Position numbers and translations under genes: made by a program. From Thauera sp. (GTDB lineage: Bacteria > Pseudomonadota > Gammaproteobacteria > Burkholderiales > Rhodocyclaceae), in NCBI GenBank assembly GCA_023150215.1, contig JAKLLJ010000103.1, forward strand, positions 1-9,825: 9,825 nt of DNA. The letters run 5' to 3'. Shown in pieces: positions 5,302 to 9,825 of this stretch. The notes beneath the pieces were generated by a model. That model had not been told where the DNA came from. It worked only from the letters and a program-made list of their open reading frames with translations, and did no database searches. Position 1 is the stretch's first letter, and each line of letters opens with the position of its first letter.

Positions 5302-7578
5302 ATGGATGAATTGCTTCGCAGCGCCGCACTCGACTACCACCGCTATCCGACGCCCGGAAAGATCTCGGTGACCCCCACCAAGGTGCTCTCCAATCAGCGC
5401 GACCTGTCGCTGGCCTATTCGCCCGGCGTCGCCGCGGCCTGCGACGCGATCGTCGAAGACCCGGCGCAGGCGGCCGAACTCACCGCGCGCTCCAACCTGA
5501 TCGGCGTGGTCACCAATGGGACCGCGGTGCTCGGCCTGGGCAACATCGGCCCGCTCGCCGCCAAGCCGGTGATGGAAGGCAAGGGCGTGCTGTTCAAGAA
5601 ATTCGCCGGCATCGACGTGTTCGACCTCGAGATCGACGAGCCTGACGCCGACAAGCTGATCGACATGATCGCCGCGCTCGAGCCTACCTTCGGCGGCATC
5701 AACCTCGAGGACATCAAGGCCCCCGAGTGCTTCTACATCGAGGCGAAGCTGCGCGAGCGCATGAAGATCCCGGTCTTCCATGACGACCAGCACGGCACCG
5801 CGATCGTGGTCGGCGCCGCGGTGTTGAACGGCCTGCACCTGCAGGGCAAGGACCTGAAGACGATCAAGCTGGTGACGTCCGGCGCCGGCGCCGCCGCGCT
5901 CGCCTGCCTGGGCCTGCTGGTCAAGCTCGGCGTGCCGGTCGAGAACATCTGGGTCACCGACATCGAGGGCGTGGTGTACGAAGGCCGTACCACGCTGATG
6001 GACCCGATCAAGGCGCGCTACGCCAAGAAGACCGACGCCAGGAAGCTCGCCGAGGTCATGGAAGGCGCCGACGTGTTTCTGGGGCTTTCGGCTGGCGGCG
6101 TGGTGAAGGGCGAGATGGTGGCGAAGATGGCGCCCAATCCGCTGATCCTGGCGCTCGCCAACCCGACGCCCGAGATCCTCCCCGACGAGGTCAAGAAGGT
6201 GCGCGCCGACGCGATCATCGCCACCGGCCGTTCGGATTACCCGAACCAGGTCAACAACGTGCTGTGTTTCCCGTTCATCTTCCGCGGTGCGCTGGATGTG
6301 GGCGCGACCACCATCACCGACGAGATGCAGCTCGCCGCGGTGAAGGCCATCGCCGAACTCGCGCGCGTCGAGCAGAGCGACATCGTCGCCGCCGCCTACG
6401 GCGAGAAGGTCGGCGGCTTCGGCCCCGAATACATCATCCCGCGCCCCTTCGATCCGCGCCTGATCGTCAAGATCGCACCCGCGGTGGCCGAGGCCGGCAT
6501 GGCCTCGGGCGTGGCCACCCGGCCGATCACCGACTGGCATGCCTACCGCGGCCAGCTCAACAACTTCGTGTGGCACTCCGGCCTGATCATGAAGCCGGTG
6601 TTCGCCGCCGCGCGCGAGAACCCGAAGCGCATCATCTTCTCGGAAGGCGAATCCGAGAAGGTGCTGCGTGCGGTGCAGCAGGTGGTGGACGAGGGCCTGG
6701 CGCGCCCGATCCTGATCGGCCGGCCGGACGTGGTCATGCACAACATCGAGCGCTTCGGCCTGCGCATGGCGGTCGATCGCGACTACGAACTGGTCAATCC
6801 GGACTCGGATCCGCGCTTCAACCAGTTGTGGCAGCACTACCATGCGCTGATGGAGCGCAAGGGCGTGTCGGTGGAGTACGCGAAGAAGGAAGTCCGCCGC
6901 CGCACCACGCTGATCGGCTCGCTGCTGCTCAAGTTCGGCTACGGCGACGGCCTCATCTGCGGCACCTACGGCATGCACCGCCTGCACCTCGATTTCATCG
7001 AGACGGTGCTTGGCCGCCGTCCGGGGGTGAATAACTTCTACACGGTGAACCTCGTCACCCTGCCCGAACGCACGCTGTTCCTCGCCGACACCTACGTCAA
7101 TTACGACCCGTCCGCCGAGCAGGTGGTCGAGATGACGCTGCTCGCGGCCGACGAAATGAAGCGCTTCGGCATCGAGCCGCGGGTGGCGCTGCTGTCGCAT
7201 TCGTCCTTCGGCTCGGCCGATTCGCCGACCGCGGAGAAGATGCGCGCCGCGCTGCACCTGCTGCACGAGCACCACCCCGAGCTGCAGGTGGAAGGCGAGA
7301 TGCACGGCGACTCGGCGCTCGACGCCAAGCATCGGCTGCAGATCTTCCCCAATGCGCGCATGCGCGAGGATGCCAACCTGCTGATCTTCCCGACGCTCGA
7401 TGCCGCCAACATCGCCTTCAACCTGCTGAAGAACGCAGCCGGGGAAGGCGTGACCATCGGCCCGATCCTGCTCGGCGCAGCCAAGCCGGTGCATGTGCTG
7501 ACCCCTTCGGCGACCGTGCGCCGCATCATCAACATGACCGCGCTCACCGTGGTCGAGGCCGGTCAGGCTCAAGATTGA
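5302..7578 (+). CDS. maeB: NADP-dependent malic enzyme with C-terminal phosphotransacetylase-like domain
   Basis: The 758-residue product matches the large fused bacterial malic enzyme, which decarboxylates L-malate to pyruvate and CO2 while reducing NADP+. Residues 1-420 are the catalytic part: YHRYPTPGK (12-20), the likely general acid Tyr39 in SLAYSPGVA, Lys94 in MEGKGVLFKK, metal ligands Glu136-Asp137 and Asp161-Asp162 in FHDDQHGTA, and a Rossmann GAGAAA (194-199). From about 425 to the end is a domain like phosphate acetyltransferase (start near KRIIFSEGE). In E. coli MaeB this domain has no transferase activity and mediates allosteric control by acetyl-CoA and related metabolites; I assume the same here. 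The ATG at 5302 follows AGG at 5290-5292, nine bases upstream. The NADP preference is taken from the family, not read from residues. The gene is divergent from pckG. Confidence 0.95.
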   Translation: MDELLRSAALDYHRYPTPGKISVTPTKVLSNQRDLSLAYSPGVAAACDAIVEDPAQAAELTARSNLIGVVTNGTAVLGLGNIGPLAAKPVMEGKGVLFKKFAGIDVFDLEIDEPDADKLIDMIAALEPTFGGINLEDIKAPECFYIEAKLRERMKIPVFHDDQHGTAIVVGAAVLNGLHLQGKDLKTIKLVTSGAGAAALACLGLLVKLGVPVENIWVTDIEGVVYEGRTTLMDPIKARYAKKTDARKLAEVMEGADVFLGLSAGGVVKGEMVAKMAPNPLILALANPTPEILPDEVKKVRADAIIATGRSDYPNQVNNVLCFPFIFRGALDVGATTITDEMQLAAVKAIAELARVEQSDIVAAAYGEKVGGFGPEYIIPRPFDPRLIVKIAPAVAEAGMASGVATRPITDWHAYRGQLNNFVWHSGLIMKPVFAAARENPKRIIFSEGESEKVLRAVQQVVDEGLARPILIGRPDVVMHNIERFGLRMAVDRDYELVNPDSDPRFNQLWQHYHALMERKGVSVEYAKKEVRRRTTLIGSLLLKFGYGDGLICGTYGMHRLHLDFIETVLGRRPGVNNFYTVNLVTLPERTLFLADTYVNYDPSAEQVVEMTLLAADEMKRFGIEPRVALLSHSSFGSADSPTAEKMRAALHLLHEHHPELQVEGEMHGDSALDAKHRLQIFPNARMREDANLLIFPTLDAANIAFNLLKNAAGEGVTIGPILLGAAKPVHVLTPSATVRRIINMTALTVVEAGQAQD

Positions 7579-7759
7579 ACTGTGGGTCGGCCCTTCGCGC
7601 CTCGGATGACCGTGAGCGGCCGCAGGTGAGCTTCAAGGCCTGTCGTTCGCATGAATGTTGCCTTCAGGTTAATCATGGTTTGAACGAGAGCGCGCGCTCG
7701 GAGCACCACTAGTCCATACATTGCAGTCACCCGCTACACCAATGGACTGGAGACAACTG
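7579..7759. other. maeB-dmlA intergenic region
   Basis: This 181-base gap has no T-run terminator after maeB and no consensus promoter. It holds a 12-base palindrome GAGCGCGCGCTC (7688-7699) and an AT-richer stretch around 7651-7685, where TTCA (7663-7666) and TGAA (7681-7684) are inverted across GGTTAATCATGGTT. That arrangement could suit a LysR-type regulator, which often controls dmlA/ttuC genes, but the match is loose. Read-through from maeB is possible. Confidence 0.3.
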
Positions 7760-8845
7760 ATGAAAAACTATCGCATCGCAACCATCCCTGGCGACGGTAT
7801 CGGCAAGGAGGTCATACCGGCGGCACGTACAGTGCTTGAATCCCTGGCTGCGCAGCAGAATGCGTTCAGCCTCGAGTTCGAGGACTTCGACTGGGGGGGT
7901 GACTACCACCGCAAGCACGGCGTGATGATGCCCGAGAACGGTCTCGACGCCCTGCGCCAGAAGGACGCGATTCTGTTCGGCTCGGCCGGTGATCCCGACA
8001 TCCCGGATCACATCACGCTGTGGGGTCTGCGTCTGAAGATCTGCCAGGGCTTCGACCAGTACGCCAACATCCGGCCGACGCGCATCCTGCCGGGTATCGA
8101 TGCACCGCTCAAGCGCTGCCGTCCCCAGGATCTCGACTGGGTGATCGTGCGCGAGAACTCCGAGGGCGAGTATTCGGGCGTCGGCGGGCGGGTGCACCAG
8201 GGCCACCCGATCGAGGCTGCAACCGACGTTTCCGTAATGACGCGTGTCGGTGTCGAGCGCATCCTGCGCTTCGCCTTCAAGCTGGCCCAGTCGCGGCCGC
8301 GCAGGCAGCTGACCGTGATCACCAAGAGCAACGCCCAGCGTCACGCGATGGTCATGTGGGACGAGATCGCTACGGAAATTGCGCGTGAGTTCCCCGACGT
8401 CACCTGGGACAAGGAACTGGTCGATGCCGCAACCGCGCGCATGGTGAACCGCCCGGCCTCGCTGGACACCATTGTCGCTACCAACCTCCACGCCGACATT
8501 CTCAGCGATCTTGCCGCCGCACTGGCTGGCAGCCTGGGTATCGCGCCCACCGGCAACATCGATCCCGAGCGGCGTTACCCCTCCATGTTCGAACCGATCC
8601 ACGGCTCTGCCTTCGACATCATGGGCAAGGGCCTGGCCAACCCGGTCGGTTCGTTCTGGTCGGCGGTGCTGATGCTCGAGCATCTCGGGGAACCTGCCGC
8701 GGCTGCGCGCCTGATGCAGGCCATCGAGCATGTCACTGCGAATCCTGCCCTGCATACCGGCGACCTCGGTGGCACGGCGAAGACCGCGGACGTGACCCGC
8801 GCCGTATGCGAGTTTCTGGCCAGCGCGAAGCCGCCAGCCGCCTGA
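7760..8845 (+). CDS. dmlA: D-malate / tartrate dehydrogenase (decarboxylating)
   Basis: The 361-residue product belongs to the beta-decarboxylating dehydrogenases (isopropylmalate/isocitrate dehydrogenase fold). Its sequence pattern is that of the D-malate dehydrogenase DmlA and tartrate dehydrogenase TtuC/TDH. Such enzymes oxidise D-malate with NAD+ to pyruvate and CO2, act on tartrates to varying degrees, and need Mn or Mg. Visible features are IPGDGIGKEV (9-18), FGSAGDPDIPDHITLWGLRL (73-92), the catalytic Tyr138 in RENSEGEYSGVGG and Lys189 in VITKSN, and metal-binding Asp222, Asp246 and Asp250. The ATG at 7760 follows GGAG (7749-7752) by seven bases and gives the usual family length; the frame continues to 7721 but adds 13 residues unlike the family. 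D-malate and tartrate activity cannot be told apart by eye, so the symbol is tentative. A permease gene follows on the same strand. Confidence 0.85.
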   Translation: MKNYRIATIPGDGIGKEVIPAARTVLESLAAQQNAFSLEFEDFDWGGDYHRKHGVMMPENGLDALRQKDAILFGSAGDPDIPDHITLWGLRLKICQGFDQYANIRPTRILPGIDAPLKRCRPQDLDWVIVRENSEGEYSGVGGRVHQGHPIEAATDVSVMTRVGVERILRFAFKLAQSRPRRQLTVITKSNAQRHAMVMWDEIATEIAREFPDVTWDKELVDAATARMVNRPASLDTIVATNLHADILSDLAAALAGSLGIAPTGNIDPERRYPSMFEPIHGSAFDIMGKGLANPVGSFWSAVLMLEHLGEPAAAARLMQAIEHVTANPALHTGDLGGTAKTADVTRAVCEFLASAKPPAA

Positions 8846-8867
8846 CGCGAAGCGCCGGCGCTTCGCG
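8846..8867 (+). other. Perfect 22-base palindrome directly after the dmlA stop
   Basis: CGCGAAGCGCC is followed directly by its complement GGCGCTTCGCG, starting at the base after the TGA. As RNA it would form a strong hairpin with a minimal loop. No T-run follows, so it is a poor intrinsic terminator. It may instead protect the dmlA 3' end or help uncouple expression from the next gene. Confidence 0.55.
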
Positions 8868-8946
8868 CGCCGAGCTGAGCAAATCCAACACGAAAGAGAC
8901 GGGTAGCCCGGCTTTCACGGCCGAACCGCCCGACGCGCACCCTTCA

Positions 8947-8990
8947 TGACGCGAAGCGCGTCAGGGGGGCGCTACGCCCAAAAAAGGAGG
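8947..8990 (+). promoter_or_regulatory. Two hairpins and a strong ribosome binding site before the permease gene
   Basis: A first hairpin has arms TGACGCG (8947-8953) and CGCGTCA (8957-8963). A second has GGGCG (8967-8971) and CGCCC (8975-8979). Both are followed by AAAAAA and a full AGGAGG (8985-8990), eight bases before the ATG at 8999. The A-run keeps the ribosome site unpaired in this fold. The first hairpin begins with 13 bases also found at 8843-8855. Confidence 0.5.
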
Positions 8991-8998
8991 AAACCTCG

Positions 8999-9825
8999 AT
9001 GAGTCCCATGGAAATCACCCTGCTGCTGCTTCTATTCGCGGCAGTGATGTTCGTCTGGGAGAAGATCCCGCTCGCACTGACTTCGGTGATCGTCTGTCTG
9101 TCGCTCGTGCTGACGGGCGTGCTCGATGCCAAGGTCGCGTTCAACGGCTTCATCAACACCAACGTCATTCTGTTCGTTGCCATGTTCATCGTCGGTGGCG
9201 CACTGTTCGAGACCGGGATGGCGAACAGGATTGGCGGGCTGGTGACCCGGTTCGCCAAGACAGAGCGCCAGTTGATCGTCGCCATCATGCTGATCGTCGG
9301 CTTGCTGTCCGGTGTGCTGTCCAACACCGGCACCGCCGCCGTATTGATCCCGGTCGTCATCGGTATTGCGGCCAAATCCGGCTTCGCGCGCTCACGCCTG
9401 TTGATGCCGCTGGTATTCGCGGCGGCCATGGGTGGAAACCTCACCCTGATTGGCGCACCTGGAAACCTGATCGCGCAAAGTGCGTTGCAGCCCATGGGGG
9501 CGGAATTCGGCTTCTTCGAGTACGCCAAGATCGGCTTGCCGATGCTGTTGTGCGGCATTGCGTACTTCGCCTTGTTTGGTCATCGCCTGCTGCCGGCTGG
9601 CAACAACTCGGCCGACCCCTACGACGATACGCACAGTGGCAAGACCGACTACTCGCATGTGCCGAAGTGGAAGCAATACACCTCGCTCGGGATCCTGTTG
9701 GCAAGCATCGCCGGCATGATCTTCGAGCGCAGCATCGGCATTCCGCTGCACATCATCGGCTCGGTGGGCGCGGTGCTGATCGTGCTGACCGGCGTGCTCA
9801 CCGAGAAGCAGGCCTACAAGGCGAT
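8999..9825 (+). CDS. SLC13/DASS-type anion permease (5' part, runs off the window)
   Basis: An open frame of 275 codons starts at ATG 8999, eight bases after AGGAGG, and continues past the window end. The product is strongly hydrophobic, with membrane segments near residues 5-20, 25-43, 55-72, 92-107, 112-125, 135-152, 178-195 and 228-243, and another at the cut end. The SNT motif of the divalent-anion/sodium symporter family is present in SNTGTAAVLIPV (108-119), and a second conserved loop reads GGNLTLIGAPGNLI (145-158). These place it in the ion-transporter superfamily with citrate, succinate, tartrate and sulfate carriers. A hydrophilic loop lies at about 200-225. Its place after dmlA suggests uptake of D-malate, tartrate or another C4 acid, but substrate and coupling ion are inferred. 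The C-terminal half, including the second SNT-like motif, is outside the window. Confidence 0.85.
   Translation, partial: MSPMEITLLLLLFAAVMFVWEKIPLALTSVIVCLSLVLTGVLDAKVAFNGFINTNVILFVAMFIVGGALFETGMANRIGGLVTRFAKTERQLIVAIMLIVGLLSGVLSNTGTAAVLIPVVIGIAAKSGFARSRLLMPLVFAAAMGGNLTLIGAPGNLIAQSALQPMGAEFGFFEYAKIGLPMLLCGIAYFALFGHRLLPAGNNSADPYDDTHSGKTDYSHVPKWKQYTSLGILLASIAGMIFERSIGIPLHIIGSVGAVLIVLTGVLTEKQAYKA

Noticed and set aside
5272..7572. A 766-codon open frame on the minus strand opposite maeB.
   Set aside because: It mirrors maeB almost end to end and has the same low-complexity antisense composition; the MaeB motifs on the other strand are unambiguous.
7721..7759. Upstream start of the D-malate dehydrogenase at 7721.
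   Set aside because: The added 13 residues are not family-like, while 7760 has GGAG at seven bases and starts with the conserved MKNYRIATIPGDGIG pattern.

Overview
The window looks like a chromosomal housekeeping segment from a high-GC betaproteobacterium. The best guess is Rhodocyclales (Thauera/Azoarcus-like). This rests on the strong GC bias, the GTP-type PEP carboxykinase divergent from a fused MaeB-type malic enzyme, and a style of short GTAG-headed extragenic palindrome. The genus is inference only; no 16S or other marker is present.

Layout. Positions 1-143 hold the 3' end of ampD (muropeptide recycling). After a 331-base gap with a good sigma-70 promoter and a long, structured leader comes a lytic transglycosylase (475-1371, +). 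It converges on a PLP-dependent class I/II aminotransferase (1553-2722, -). The convergent gap carries an inverted pair of REP-like palindromes. The aminotransferase lies downstream of pckG (3069-4916, -). The 346-base gap between them holds four more copies of the same palindrome, a degenerate 32-base tandem repeat, and a very good intrinsic terminator ending 18 bases before the aminotransferase ATG. A 385-base divergent intergenic region, with a 10+10 base dyad, separates pckG from maeB (5302-7578, +). Next comes dmlA/ttuC-like D-malate/tartrate dehydrogenase (7760-8845, +). After a spacer with hairpins built on a repeated 13-base sequence, the window ends inside an SLC13/DASS-type anion permease gene (from 8999, +).

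How the genes fit together. PckG, MaeB, the D-malate/tartrate dehydrogenase and the permease all act at the C4-acid/pyruvate/PEP node. The permease could import a dicarboxylate; DmlA would convert D-malate (or tartrate) and MaeB L-malate to pyruvate; PckG would draw oxaloacetate to PEP for gluconeogenesis. AmpD and the lytic transglycosylase form a separate small peptidoglycan-turnover theme. I see no mobile element, CRISPR array, RNA gene or defence system. The genes are ordinary; the unusual content is in the intergenic DNA.
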